From positions 37,395-101,394 of the forward strand of contig CALVDO010000008.1 of NCBI GenBank assembly GCA_944326355.1: a stretch of 64,000 nt of DNA. The letters run 5' to 3'. A program made the position numbers and the translations under genes. Origin of the DNA: an uncultured Bacteroidales bacterium (GTDB lineage Bacteria; Bacteroidota; Bacteroidia; Bacteroidales; UBA932). This document shows positions 8,255 through 17,013 of this stretch, piece by piece (the stretch's first letter is position 1; the number at the start of each line of letters is the position of its first letter). The notes below the pieces were generated by a model that saw nothing but the letters and a program-made list of their open reading frames with translations, did no database searches and was not told where the DNA came from.

Positions 8255-9349
8255 ATGAAGCTGATTATGAGAAATCATCATTCAAGCGCTTTTTGCGGGC
8301 TTTTCGCGGCGGTCTTTACGCTTTTCGCGCCGTCTGCACCCACCGCAGGCGCCCAGTCTCCGGATGCGGATCCGCCGGGTACGCTCACCTATTCCCTTCC
8401 TTCGACGGTCATTACTATTGAAGTCGAGGCTGTCAGAGAGCAGTTTTTCGCCGGGCCTTACGCCCGATATGCGGAGAAATACCTCGGAATAAGCGTGCCG
8501 CAGGAGGATAGGGTTTCATATTCAATATCGTCCGTCACCATGACGCCACGGGTAGAGGCTGACCAGAGCGCAAGGCATGTTCTTGCCGCTTCCGGCAAGG
8601 ATGTTGAGGCCGCCGTGCTCAAGCTCACTTCGCAGGGCCTCGTGTCCGTTGCGGATGCCGAGTTCGGACAGGGGGCCGGATGGCGATTCCCGGCAGTTTC
8701 ATCCGGCGACTTCTCATCTCTCGCCGTGACTTCCAATCTCACCGAGGAGTCTGCGGTTCTCTATCGCAAAGCAAAGGGCTCAATGTCTCCCGGGAAAGTG
8801 TCGGTGAGACAGGACATGGTCGTGGAGAAGTCTCTCGAAAAGAGGGCTTCAGAGGCTGCGTCAATGATTTTTGACCTCAGGCAGAAGAGGCTTCAGATAG
8901 TTACAGGAGACACGGACGCCACCTACAGCGGAGAGGCTATGGCCGCAGCCGTAGAGGAACTTACGAGACTAGAGCGGGAATATATGCTCATGTTCACGGG
9001 CTATTCCGAGACCGGCGTGCAGAAGAAGTCGTTTGACGTCATTCCGGACAGGACCCGCCAGACGCAGATGTACGTGGCCTTCCGCATTTCCGACACGGAC
9101 GGTCTCCTGCCTCCCGACAATCTCTCGGGAAGGCCTGTCGCCCTTGAAATAGTGCCCCAGGAGATTCCTGCCCCTGAGGTCGATCCGAAGAAGGCAAAGG
9201 GCTCCAGGGCTCTTTCGGTGGTCTACCGCATTCCTGCCGCCTGTACGGTCAGGCTCATTGATGACATGGAAGTGATGATGCAGAGCCGGATGCTCGTCTA
9301 TCAGCTCGGCAGGGAAAGTTCTCTTCCTGTCAACGCTTCCGTCAAGTGA
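8255..9349 (+). CDS. DUF4831 family secreted protein
   Basis: The 364-residue product has an N-terminal signal region (MKLIMRNHHSSAFCGLFAAVFTLFAPSAPTAGA, written here only as residues 1-33). The DUF4831 hallmark follows: LTYSLPSTVITIEVEAVRE and FFAGPYARYAEKYLGI (residues 46-84). The family is found almost only in Bacteroidota and has no established function; it is presumed periplasmic or envelope-associated. The pepD gene begins 31 bp downstream on the same strand, so cotranscription is likely. The ATG at 8255 is supported by the promoter box directly upstream; a second ATG at residue 5 would also retain the signal peptide. Confidence 0.85.
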   Translation: MKLIMRNHHSSAFCGLFAAVFTLFAPSAPTAGAQSPDADPPGTLTYSLPSTVITIEVEAVREQFFAGPYARYAEKYLGISVPQEDRVSYSISSVTMTPRVEADQSARHVLAASGKDVEAAVLKLTSQGLVSVADAEFGQGAGWRFPAVSSGDFSSLAVTSNLTEESAVLYRKAKGSMSPGKVSVRQDMVVEKSLEKRASEAASMIFDLRQKRLQIVTGDTDATYSGEAMAAAVEELTRLEREYMLMFTGYSETGVQKKSFDVIPDRTRQTQMYVAFRISDTDGLLPPDNLSGRPVALEIVPQEIPAPEVDPKKAKGSRALSVVYRIPAACTVRLIDDMEVMMQSRMLVYQLGRESSLPVNASVK

Positions 9350-9380
9350 GTGCTCGTTTTTTGAATAATATTATATTGCT

Positions 9381-10838
9381 ATGACAATCAAAGATTTGGA
9401 GCCTTCAATAGTCTGGAGGAATTTTTACACTCTCACCCGTATTCCACGCCCGTCCAAGAAGGAGAGGCAGGCCGTGGACTATCTTTATGAATTCGGCCGT
9501 TCGCTCGGTCTGGAGACGATCCGTGACGAGGTCGGGAACATCATCATCCGCAAGCCCGCGACCCCGGGTATGGAGAACCGCAGAGGCGTGATTCTTCAGG
9601 GACATATAGATATGGTGCCTCAGAAGAATGCGGACAAGGAGCATGATTTCGAGAAAGATCCGATAACAGCTCTCACAGACGGGGAATGGGTGCGTGCTGA
9701 CGGTACCACTCTCGGTGCGGACAACGGGCTGGGAGTAGCCGTGGCGCTCTCGGTGCTCGAGTCGAAGGATCTGAGGCACGGACCTGTCGAGGTGCTGGTG
9801 ACCGTAGATGAGGAGACGGGAATGACAGGAGCCAACGCCCTGAAGCCCGGCCTTCTGAAGGGTGACATTCTCATCAATCTGGATTCCGAGACGGAGGGCG
9901 AGCTATATGTGGGATGTGCGGGAGGACTTGATGCGACCGCATCGCTGCGGTATTCCGCCGTTCCGGCTCCTGAGGGGTACGGCACTTTCAGAATCGCTGC
10001 AAAGGGAATGAAGGGAGGCCATTCCGGAATGGACATAATACTCTGCAGAGCGAACGCCAACAAGGTGATGACGCGCGTTCTCCTGCCTCTGATGCGCGAC
10101 CATGGGGTGAAGCTCGTGTCGATGGAGGGCGGCAATATGCGCAATGCCATCCCTCGCGAGGCCTTTGCTGACGTTCTCGTTCCTGAGTCTGCGACAGCTG
10201 CCGTTGAGGGCATCGTGGCGGGAATGTGCCGCGAAATTAAGAAGGAGTATGCCGCCACCGATCCGGATCTGTCAGTGACGATGGAGAAGCTTCCGGCCGG
10301 GGCTGCGGAACATATAGAGGACAAGGCGGCCCTGGCCATGCTCATGGCCGTGAATGCCTGCCCGAACGGCGTATGGAGAATGAGCGACGCCGTACCGGGG
10401 CTTGTCGAGACTTCGAACAATGTGGCCATCGTATCGTCTGAAGGCGGCGAATTCAAGGTGAAGACTCTCATGAGAAGCTCCGTGGACTCTGAGAAGGAGG
10501 CTCTTGCCGAGGAGTTCCGCTCTGTCTTCACCCTCGCCGGCGCCGTGACGTCTTTTGCGGGAGGCTATTCAGGATGGGCTCCGAACAAGGATTCCGTGAT
10601 CCTGCGCACCATGAAAAAGGTCTACGAGTCGCTTTATGGCGTTGAGCCGGCCGTGATGGCCATTCATGCAGGCCTCGAGTGCGGTATTCTCGGCGGCACT
10701 TATCCTAACTGGGACATGGTCTCATGCGGCCCGACAATCCTCAGTCCGCATTCTCCGGATGAGAGGGTGAACGTCGCCTCAGTTGCCAAATGGTGGAACT
10801 TCATGGTGAAGGTCCTTGAGGAGATTCCGCAGGCATAG
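9381..10838 (+). CDS. pepD: Aminoacyl-histidine dipeptidase (M20 family, PepD)
   Basis: This zinc metallopeptidase cleaves Xaa-His and many other dipeptides in the cytoplasm. The 485-residue length matches PepD. Metal-site residues are visible: His75 and Asp77 in LQGHIDMVPQ, Asp114 in TLGADNGLGVA, Glu144/Glu145 in VTVDEETGMTGA, Asp168 in LINLDSE, and a C-terminal His in LSPHSPDERV. A dimerisation domain interrupts the catalytic domain between about residues 205 and 380. It follows the DUF4831 gene and ends at a strong terminator. The POT transporter upstream would supply its substrates. Confidence 0.95.
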   Translation: MTIKDLEPSIVWRNFYTLTRIPRPSKKERQAVDYLYEFGRSLGLETIRDEVGNIIIRKPATPGMENRRGVILQGHIDMVPQKNADKEHDFEKDPITALTDGEWVRADGTTLGADNGLGVAVALSVLESKDLRHGPVEVLVTVDEETGMTGANALKPGLLKGDILINLDSETEGELYVGCAGGLDATASLRYSAVPAPEGYGTFRIAAKGMKGGHSGMDIILCRANANKVMTRVLLPLMRDHGVKLVSMEGGNMRNAIPREAFADVLVPESATAAVEGIVAGMCREIKKEYAATDPDLSVTMEKLPAGAAEHIEDKAALAMLMAVNACPNGVWRMSDAVPGLVETSNNVAIVSSEGGEFKVKTLMRSSVDSEKEALAEEFRSVFTLAGAVTSFAGGYSGWAPNKDSVILRTMKKVYESLYGVEPAVMAIHAGLECGILGGTYPNWDMVSCGPTILSPHSPDERVNVASVAKWWNFMVKVLEEIPQA

Positions 10839-10869
10839 GGATACATTATTAATAGGGAGAAATCAGAAA

Positions 10870-10916
10870 ACGAGAGGACTCGCCCGAACATCGGGCCGTC
10901 CTCTCGTCCTTTTTTG
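10870..10916 (+). terminator. Rho-independent terminator after pepD
   Basis: Ten-base arms ACGAGAGGAC (10870-10879) and GTCCTCTCGT (10898-10907) enclose an inner CCCG/CGGG pairing and are followed by a T-rich run to 10915. Confidence 0.85.
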
Positions 10917-10960
10917 CTATGATTCTTGCCGGGCTATGACTCTTTTCTGCCCATGATGGC

Positions 10961-13186
10961 TTACTCCGTCACAGTCTGAATTTTACCCCATTCTTCGCCG
11001 ACGGTTTCAGCGAAGCCCTGACCGGCGAAATACTCGTCCTGAGAATCGGTCGCGGCAGCCTTGTACGCATACCAAACCGGCTTGGCCTCTCCATGCCAGG
11101 TCTCATCGTTGTACTTCCTCAGACCGAGCTTGGCGCCTTCGTCCGGATGGTCATACCAGTTGTGCCACTGGAGGCCTTCGATTCCGTCGAGTGCCTCGAT
11201 CTTGAGCCAGCTGTATGCAAATCCTGCAGCCTGCTCGTAGAGGGTCTCGTCATCGTACGCGGCGGTGCTGATTCCGGAGCCGACTCCTGCTTCGGACAGC
11301 CAGACTCTGCGCTTTTCTGTGCCTCTGTACATGTTTTCAGGCTTTGATGTCCATGCGTCGAGCACTTCGAGGTTTCTCATCGACACGTTGGCCGTCTGCA
11401 TCGAGAATGATACCGCAGGATCCTCCCAGACTCTCGGGTTGGCTATCTCGGTAGAGTAGCTGTGGTAGGCCGGAGCCCAGAAGAAGTCTCCCTCGGCGGC
11501 GCTAAAGCCGTTCATGAGGTCGAGCAGGTCTGTGACGCTGTACCATCCGCCTCCGGCCGGCTCGGTCCATCCGTGGGCGAGGGAAATGAAGGCCTCGGCG
11601 TTGGCGTCATACTGATGAACGATGTTGTACACGAGTCTCATGGACTTGAGGTAGGTGTCCATGTATGTTGCAGACGGCACGTCCGGACCCATGTTGGTCC
11701 AGTGGACTCCGCCGTCCACCTCGTTGTGGATGATCCAGTGCGAGATGCGCATGTCGGCCTTTGAATACCTTTCCGCGAGGAATGACACCATTGCCGCGTA
11801 CGCGTGTACGGACTCCGGAGTGGTCATGTCCGGCATGGTGTACAGTGTGCCGGAATAGTCCGGATGCTGGAGAAGCTGTCCGAGCTCAGGATCGGCGCTC
11901 TGGGCCGCGTTCTGGATCAGCAGGATGGCCGCCACTGACATGCCGTGGTCTGCGGCGATCTGCAGCGGCGCGTCGATCTCGGCCTTCAGCCTTTCCTCAT
12001 TGAACCAGTAGGTCTTTCCGAGATATTCATACGCGAGGTCGCATCCGCCGCCCTGAGACATCCTCATGTAGGCCATAGGCATGATGTTGATCGTGCCGCT
12101 CCCCAGATCGAGGTCGGTCACTTCGGCCTCGAGGTTGCCTGGAACGATGCCTCCGAGCCCCTTCTTGTTCTTGAGTGTGATTCTGTCCAGCCCCGGACCT
12201 TTGTCGCAGATCTTGTCCGGATCGGCGTATTTAGCCCAGGAGACGAGTTCGTCGGAGGTCTCTCCGCTCTTATAGATCGCCCATTTTGACAGAAGTCTGT
12301 CATACTGGACTCCCTGGTGTGCGGCGATTCTCTCCGTATTGACGGCAAATGTTGCCGATGAAATCTCATGCCTGTATTCCTCAGGCACTTTCGTCATCGA
12401 GAATATGTCCTCGAACACCGGTATCTCGGCAAGGAAGAAGCTGCCTTCGCCTGAGCAGGTCCCGTTGACTGTCACCATGTCCGCTCCGACTTCGACAGAG
12501 GTCACAGCTGAGGAAAATTCCTTGCCGAGGTAGTCTCTGATGGCCTTTGCGTATTCTTCCTTGTCGGCCGCAGCTCCGTTCTCCGCATCCTCTTCGGCCT
12601 GCTCGGAGGCAGTCATCGGTCTCATGTGCGGCATCCGGAGTCTGATCACCGAGCCTTCAGTCACAATTTCTCCGAGGTCGAAGCGGAGGTAGTCTCCGGC
12701 ATAGCCCCAGTCGAACTCCTTGATCGAGGCTTTCATCCTGACCGCGAACTTCGTCCATTCATTCGTGGCGTCCGCGCCCTTGCCTGACATGGCATGGGAG
12801 CCGTTTACCCCGTCTTCAGCGTCGGCGAAGAAGAATTCTGTCTTGTCGATCGGATTTTCTGCCATGTATTCAACTGCGAATACGGTGTTTTCCGCCGGCA
12901 GATCATTTTCGAACGGCAGCATATAGATGTACGGGTCCGATGTCGGGAGCACTATGGTGTAGCTGCCGTCGTCTTCCTGTGTAAGTTCCTTTACGTGCGT
13001 GTTCTTTTCGAGGTTCACTTCCATCCAAGTGAATTTCGAGCTGTCTGCCTCTTCCACAGGCGGATTCTGTCCTCCTCCCTGGGAGTTGTTCTGCCCGTTG
13101 TCGACCTCTTCGCAGGCCAGAGGCAGAAAAAGAGCCGCGGCAATGGCCGTCATGGCTCCGAGTCCTGTCACTGATGATCTTTTCAT
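10961..13186 (-). CDS. DUF5722 lipoprotein, putative glycoside hydrolase (long paralogue)
   Basis: The 741-residue product starts at the ATG at 13186; the longer frame begins at TTG. It has a lipoprotein signal with Cys in LFLPLACEEV. Residues 50-190 form a predicted beta-sandwich that may bind carbohydrate. The rest matches DUF5722, a family with TIM-barrel glycosidase features: SHWIIHNEVDGG (Glu near 489) and RRVWLSEAGVGSG (Glu near 632). These sit where clan GH-A enzymes place their acid/base and nucleophile, which is inference from motif position. No activity is established. It lies 28 bp downstream of a shorter paralogue on the same strand. A surface location is likely. Confidence 0.82.
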   Translation of the reverse strand: MKRSSVTGLGAMTAIAAALFLPLACEEVDNGQNNSQGGGQNPPVEEADSSKFTWMEVNLEKNTHVKELTQEDDGSYTIVLPTSDPYIYMLPFENDLPAENTVFAVEYMAENPIDKTEFFFADAEDGVNGSHAMSGKGADATNEWTKFAVRMKASIKEFDWGYAGDYLRFDLGEIVTEGSVIRLRMPHMRPMTASEQAEEDAENGAAADKEEYAKAIRDYLGKEFSSAVTSVEVGADMVTVNGTCSGEGSFFLAEIPVFEDIFSMTKVPEEYRHEISSATFAVNTERIAAHQGVQYDRLLSKWAIYKSGETSDELVSWAKYADPDKICDKGPGLDRITLKNKKGLGGIVPGNLEAEVTDLDLGSGTINIMPMAYMRMSQGGGCDLAYEYLGKTYWFNEERLKAEIDAPLQIAADHGMSVAAILLIQNAAQSADPELGQLLQHPDYSGTLYTMPDMTTPESVHAYAAMVSFLAERYSKADMRISHWIIHNEVDGGVHWTNMGPDVPSATYMDTYLKSMRLVYNIVHQYDANAEAFISLAHGWTEPAGGGWYSVTDLLDLMNGFSAAEGDFFWAPAYHSYSTEIANPRVWEDPAVSFSMQTANVSMRNLEVLDAWTSKPENMYRGTEKRRVWLSEAGVGSGISTAAYDDETLYEQAAGFAYSWLKIEALDGIEGLQWHNWYDHPDEGAKLGLRKYNDETWHGEAKPVWYAYKAAATDSQDEYFAGQGFAETVGEEWGKIQTVTE

Positions 13187-13214
13187 CTTCAAATCCTTTT
13201 TTATCTTGTCGTCA

Positions 13215-14957
13215 TTAGTGTATTTCGTCGTACATTATCTCGTCCCAGCTGTCTATGCCGATGATGCTCAAGCTGCTTTCGAAGGCCTTGTCCTCGTCCT
13301 CCGTCCCGGCCGCCCTGTATATGTGCCATGCAGGCTTGGCCTCTCCGTGATATTCTTCGTCATTGTATTTGCGCAGGCCGAGTCTGGCGTCTGCGCCGTC
13401 TCCCGCATTGTCAAACCAGTTGTGCCACTGCAGACCGTCTATGCCGTCGAGAGCGGCAATCTTTTTCCATGCCAGCGCCGTCCCTGCGGCCTGTTCGGCG
13501 AGGTCGGCGTCAGAGTATGACCTCGAGTTGACCCCCGCCTCGGACAGCCACACTGAGCGCTTCTCTGTTCCCCGGTACATGTGCTCCGGCATCTTGACCC
13601 ATTTGTCCAGGACTTCGAGGTTGAGGAAGGACACGCATCCGGCGTCCATCGACGGAGTCGCGTACCGGTCTTCCCACACTCTCGGGTTGAGCAGGTCCCA
13701 CGGATAGCTGTGGCAGGCGAGAGCCCACCTGTAGTCTCCTTCGTTTCTGCCCATCGTGCTGATGATTTCCATCATGCTCTTGGCCGGGTAGTCCAGTGCG
13801 GGTCTCGTCCATGAGTGGGTGAATGAGGCGAAGGTCTCGGCGTTGGGGTCGTGTTGGCGGACGATGTTGTTCACAAGTCTCATCACCTTTATATAATAAT
13901 CGGTGTATACGTACATCGGCCTGTAGCCCATGTTCGCCCATGACGTGCCTCCGTCTACTTCGTTGAGCACTATCCATTGAGCGATTCTTCCGTATTTCCC
14001 GTCTTCACGGGTGTACCTTTTCACGAGGAAGTCAGTAATGGCTGCAAAGCAGTTCACTGACTCGATGTCGGTCATGTTCGGCATTATGAGAGTGCCCCCG
14101 TTGCAGTGCGGATCCGTGAGCAGGGCGGCAAGCTCCCTGTCCATCGCCGTAGATGCCGGCTGAACGAGCAGGATGCCGGCCACCGCCATGCCCCTTGCCC
14201 CGGCCTCGAGCAGCACCTTGTCGAGATTTTCCGTTATGAAGTTCTCGTCGAAATAGTATTTCCTGCCGCCGAACTCATGTTCTGTCCTGCCCGCTCCGGG
14301 GCTCAGATATGAGAACTGGGTGACGAAGAGGTTGAGGGTCGCGCTGCCGAGGTCGAGCTCGTCGAAGTCGGAGAGAAATCCGTTGCGGTGGATACCGCCC
14401 ATCCCCTTCTTGTTCTTCAGCGGCACTGTGGCGGGAGAGGAGAGCAGCGGCACCTCGTCCGCGTATCTTGCGAACGAGGCGAGGGAGAGCCCCTCTCCCG
14501 TGTCTTCGAATATCGCCCACCTCGAGAAGATCCTGTCGTAAGTGAAGCCTCCGGCCACGGTGCTCCGCTCCACCTCTATGGTGAAGTCGTCGGTATCCGG
14601 CCTGAGTTCTGAAAAAGGCGTCTCCATTTCGAGCAGATCCATGAACGGAGGGATCTCCGCCACGATGAAGTCTCCTTTCCCGGCGTATCTGCCGCTGATG
14701 GTCACCTTGTCGTCAGTCACCGTAACTCTTGTTATCTCGGAACTGAAGGAGGCCTCCACATATTCCTTGATCCTGGTGTCCATGTCGATGTCGTCCTCCG
14801 TATATGGAGGGGTGCTTCCTCCTGGCGTCTTCTCGCAGGAAGTGAGCGCCACGGCTGCCGCGAAGAGCGCCGTAAGCGCGGATTTTGCTGCCGTTCCGCG
14901 CGACATTTTCGTGAATGCTTCTGTAAGTCCGTTCATTGTATCTGTAGGTCTGATCAT
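13215..14957 (-). CDS. DUF5722 lipoprotein, putative glycoside hydrolase (short paralogue)
   Basis: This is a second DUF5722 protein, lacking the N-terminal beta-sandwich of its neighbour. It shares many blocks with it, including QWIVLNEVDGGTSWANMGY, HMYRGTEKRSVWLSEAGVN and GLQWHNWFDN, and the two candidate catalytic Glu residues are kept. A lipobox (ALTSC) ends the signal. The start is uncertain: ATG at 14957, ATG at 14936 (MNGLTEAF) and ATG at 14906 (MSRGTAAKSALTALF) are in frame, and the last gives the most typical lipoprotein signal. It is the upstream gene of the pair and probably cotranscribed with the long paralogue. Confidence 0.8.
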   Translation of the reverse strand: MIRPTDTMNGLTEAFTKMSRGTAAKSALTALFAAAVALTSCEKTPGGSTPPYTEDDIDMDTRIKEYVEASFSSEITRVTVTDDKVTISGRYAGKGDFIVAEIPPFMDLLEMETPFSELRPDTDDFTIEVERSTVAGGFTYDRIFSRWAIFEDTGEGLSLASFARYADEVPLLSSPATVPLKNKKGMGGIHRNGFLSDFDELDLGSATLNLFVTQFSYLSPGAGRTEHEFGGRKYYFDENFITENLDKVLLEAGARGMAVAGILLVQPASTAMDRELAALLTDPHCNGGTLIMPNMTDIESVNCFAAITDFLVKRYTREDGKYGRIAQWIVLNEVDGGTSWANMGYRPMYVYTDYYIKVMRLVNNIVRQHDPNAETFASFTHSWTRPALDYPAKSMMEIISTMGRNEGDYRWALACHSYPWDLLNPRVWEDRYATPSMDAGCVSFLNLEVLDKWVKMPEHMYRGTEKRSVWLSEAGVNSRSYSDADLAEQAAGTALAWKKIAALDGIDGLQWHNWFDNAGDGADARLGLRKYNDEEYHGEAKPAWHIYRAAGTEDEDKAFESSLSIIGIDSWDEIMYDEIH

Positions 14958-15149
14958 GACGTGTGTCTTTCAGATTTCATAAATCCTGATCTGCCGGTAA
15001 TCTTGCACGCGAAGTCCCGAATCAGGAAATTTTTTGGAAAAATCGGACAGATAGGATGCAATGCGCGGCAAAATCGCTGCATCGCTCCAGCGGTCCGGCC
15101 TCATTTCGAGGTTCTGATGCAGGTATGGTGACGGTATGGAAGATGTCTC
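14958..15149. other. Divergent intergenic region without a clear element
   Basis: This stretch between the DUF5722 pair (reverse) and the rpsF promoter (forward) should contain the reverse-strand promoter. I found no exact TAnnTTTG match on the reverse strand and no convincing gene. Confidence 0.4.
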
Positions 15150-15180
15150 TTGTTTTTTAGAAATTTAATTCGTATCTTTG
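15150..15180 (+). promoter_or_regulatory. Promoter of the rpsF-rpsR-rplI operon
   Basis: TTG at 15150-15152, a 20-bp spacer and TATCTTTG at 15173-15180 match the Bacteroidota housekeeping promoter pattern well. Transcription would start a few bases later, leaving a leader of about 60 nt. Confidence 0.75.
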
Positions 15181-15181
15181 C

Positions 15182-15217
15182 AGCCCATTTGCGGGCTACC
15201 TTGTCTGCGATTGGGCT
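15182..15217 (+). promoter_or_regulatory. rpsF leader with two competing stems
   Basis: AGCCC (15182-15186) can pair locally with GGGCT (15193-15197), or as AGCCCA (15182-15187) with TGGGCT (15212-15217). The two pairings exclude each other. S6:S18-binding leaders are known upstream of rpsF in many bacteria; whether this is one is unproven. Confidence 0.35.
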
Positions 15218-15248
15218 TGAGTATTTAGTAACAATAAATTACAGCAAA

Positions 15249-15596
15249 ATGATCAAACAGTACGAGACCGTTTTCATTGCAACTCCCGTTTTGTCTGACG
15301 CACAGATGAAGGAAGCGGTTGCCAAGTACACGGATTTCATCAGAGAAAATGGCGGTGAGATCGTGTATGAAGAGGATTGGGGGCTGAAGCAGCTTGCGTA
15401 CCCTATCCAGAAAAAGACGTCAGGATTCTATTATCTTATCGAGTTCAGGGCTGACACTCAGCTTATCGACAAGCTCGAGACCCAGTATCGCAGGGATGAG
15501 AGGATCATCAGGTTCCTCACTTTCGCGATGGATAAGCATGCCGTCGCATACGCAGAGAAGAGAAGAGCTAACAAACAGGCTAAAAAGGAGGAGTAG
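15249..15596 (+). CDS. rpsF: Ribosomal protein bS6
   Basis: This 30S subunit protein is expected to pair with bS18 on the platform. The correct start is the ATG at 15249 ([19 protein letters not shown]), giving 115 residues. The open frame continues upstream but would overlap the promoter. Family features are the N-terminal ETVFI strand, [22 protein letters not shown] and GFYYLIEF, ending in a basic tail. It is the first gene of the rpsF-rpsR-rplI operon. Its stop is only 2 bp before rpsR, whose ribosome binding site (GGAGG, 15587-15591) lies inside its last codons. Confidence 0.97.
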   Translation: MIKQYETVFIATPVLSDAQMKEAVAKYTDFIRENGGEIVYEEDWGLKQLAYPIQKKTSGFYYLIEFRADTQLIDKLETQYRRDERIIRFLTFAMDKHAVAYAEKRRANKQAKKEE

Positions 15597-15598
15597 TC

Positions 15599-15865
15599 AT
15601 GGCACAGAATACAGAAATACGTTATCTCAACCCTCCTACAGTAGAGGTGAGAAAGAAGAAATACTGCCGCTTCAAGAAGGCGGGGATCAAATATGTTGAT
15701 TATAAGGACGCCGAGTTCCTCAAGAAATTCCTGAACGAGCAGGGAAAGATCCTTCCTCGCCGTCTCACCGGAACTTCTCTCAAATTCCAGAGAAAAGTGG
15801 CTCAGGCAGTGAAGAGAGCAAGACATCTTGCGCTTCTCCCGTATGTAACCGATCTTTTGAAATAG
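15599..15865 (+). CDS. rpsR: Ribosomal protein bS18
   Basis: This 30S platform protein binds 16S rRNA next to bS6. The 88-residue product has the conserved core [23 protein letters not shown] and the C-terminal [29 protein letters not shown]. The ATG at 15599 is preceded at 7-bp spacing by GGAGG, a clear Shine-Dalgarno sequence, which is uncommon in this phylum. It sits between rpsF and rplI in a compact operon with 2-bp and 11-bp gaps. Confidence 0.98.
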   Translation: MAQNTEIRYLNPPTVEVRKKKYCRFKKAGIKYVDYKDAEFLKKFLNEQGKILPRRLTGTSLKFQRKVAQAVKRARHLALLPYVTDLLK

Positions 15866-15876
15866 GAGGACAGCAC

Positions 15877-16323
15877 ATGGAGATCATACTTAAGAAGGAC
15901 GTCGCAAAGCTCGGCAATGCAGACGATATCGTGACCGTAAAGTCGGGCTACGCGCTCAACTACCTCATTCCTCAGGGTTTTGCCATTCTGGCCACTGAGT
16001 CGGCAAAGAAGCAGCATGCAGAGACTATCCGTCAGCGTGCCCACAAGGAGGCGAAACTTCGTGCTGACGCCGAGGCTCTTGCGGCAAAGCTTGCGGAGAC
16101 GCTCGTAAAAGTTGCCGCAAAGGTGAGCGAGACCGGCAAGATCTATGGATCTGTGACTACCGCACAGCTTTCAGAAGCTCTCGCCGCAGCCGGAGTTGAG
16201 GTTGACAGGAGGGACATAACTATCGTTTCCGAGTCAGTGAAGGAAGTCGGAACTTATGAGGCTTCCGTGAAGTGCTACAAGGATATCAAGGGAGTGTTCA
16301 AGTTTGAGGTTGTTGCCGAGTAG
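15877..16323 (+). CDS. rplI: Ribosomal protein bL9
   Basis: This 50S protein has two globular domains joined by a long helix. The 148-residue product starts MEIILKKDVAKLGNADDIVTVKSGYALNYLIPQG (residues 1-34, the rRNA-binding N-domain). An Ala/Lys/Glu-rich helix follows (residues 45-75) and then the C-domain with GKIYGSVTTAQLSEAL. The ATG at 15877 is preceded by GGAGG at 15865-15869. It closes the operon and is followed by a strong hairpin terminator. Confidence 0.98.
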   Translation: MEIILKKDVAKLGNADDIVTVKSGYALNYLIPQGFAILATESAKKQHAETIRQRAHKEAKLRADAEALAAKLAETLVKVAAKVSETGKIYGSVTTAQLSEALAAAGVEVDRRDITIVSESVKEVGTYEASVKCYKDIKGVFKFEVVAE

Positions 16324-16383
16324 CGATTCCCGCGCGAGGGCTGACTTCAGATTGTCCGGGTGAATCTGCCCGGGAGACTATAA

Positions 16384-16418
16384 AAAGAGAGACGACCGCG
16401 GCCGTCTCTCTTTTTTTT
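16384..16418. terminator. Terminator after rplI, usable in both directions
   Basis: Arms AAAGAGAGACG (16384-16394) and CGTCTCTCTTT (16403-16413) are followed by T residues to 16418, with an A run on the left. It can end both rplI and the convergent acyltransferase gene. Confidence 0.85.
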
Positions 16419-16429
16419 GAGGTAAGGAC

Positions 16430-16981
16430 TCAATGAGTCACATACCCTTCCGGATGTTTGCCGACGAGATGCATCTCTTCGTAGATCTCCTGAATGCGCT
16501 TCATGTCGGCCTTGGCGTCATCTGTAAGCTCGAACTTCTCTCCGCGTCCCACCCGTCTGGTCTTCCAGTCGAAATATCCGAGATATACGGAGCAGCCCGT
16601 CTCTCTGGCGATGGTGTGGAAGCCGGTCTTCCATCTTTTGACTGCCTTGCGCGTGCCTTCAGGGGCGATGGCAAGATGCAGCACCTTTTGTGAGTTCATC
16701 GCGTGTATTACGCTCAGGACGAGGGCTGTGGCGTTCTTCCTGTCGACCGGTATGGCTCCCAGTCCCTTGAGGATCGGCCCGAGGGGCCACCAGAAGAATT
16801 CCTTGGCAATCATCACGTGCGCCTTTCCTCCCACCGAAGTATAATAGAGGTAGGAGACGACGAAGTCCCACCCCGAGGTGTGGGGTACTCCGAGTATGAC
16901 ACATTTGTCCTCCGGCACCGGAGGGTCTACGGCGGTCCAGCCCATCGATCTGAGCAGAAATCCGCAAAATTTTCTCCACAT
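16430..16981 (-). CDS. PlsC-like lysophospholipid acyltransferase family protein
   Basis: This is a 183-residue membrane-associated acyltransferase of the 1-acylglycerol-3-phosphate acyltransferase superfamily. The catalytic HX4D motif is visible as HTSGWD (residues 34-39). The acceptor-binding motif EGTR appears in IAPEGTRKAVKRWKTGF near residue 104. A hydrophobic segment WPLGPILKGLGAIPV lies between them. It is shorter than PlsC (about 240), resembling the compact proteins often annotated simply as acyltransferases in Bacteroidota, so the substrate is not settled. It lies 32 bp downstream of parE on the same strand and is probably cotranscribed with it. Confidence 0.85.
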   Translation of the reverse strand: MWRKFCGFLLRSMGWTAVDPPVPEDKCVILGVPHTSGWDFVVSYLYYTSVGGKAHVMIAKEFFWWPLGPILKGLGAIPVDRKNATALVLSVIHAMNSQKVLHLAIAPEGTRKAVKRWKTGFHTIARETGCSVYLGYFDWKTRRVGRGEKFELTDDAKADMKRIQEIYEEMHLVGKHPEGYVTH

Positions 16982-17013
16982 GATCTTTCTTTTTTTCTTT
17001 TCTGTGTCTGATG

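Noticed and set aside
15150..15248. Extended N-terminus of bS6
   Set aside because: The upstream in-frame codons overlap the predicted promoter and leader, and bS6 proteins begin at the MIKQYE region.
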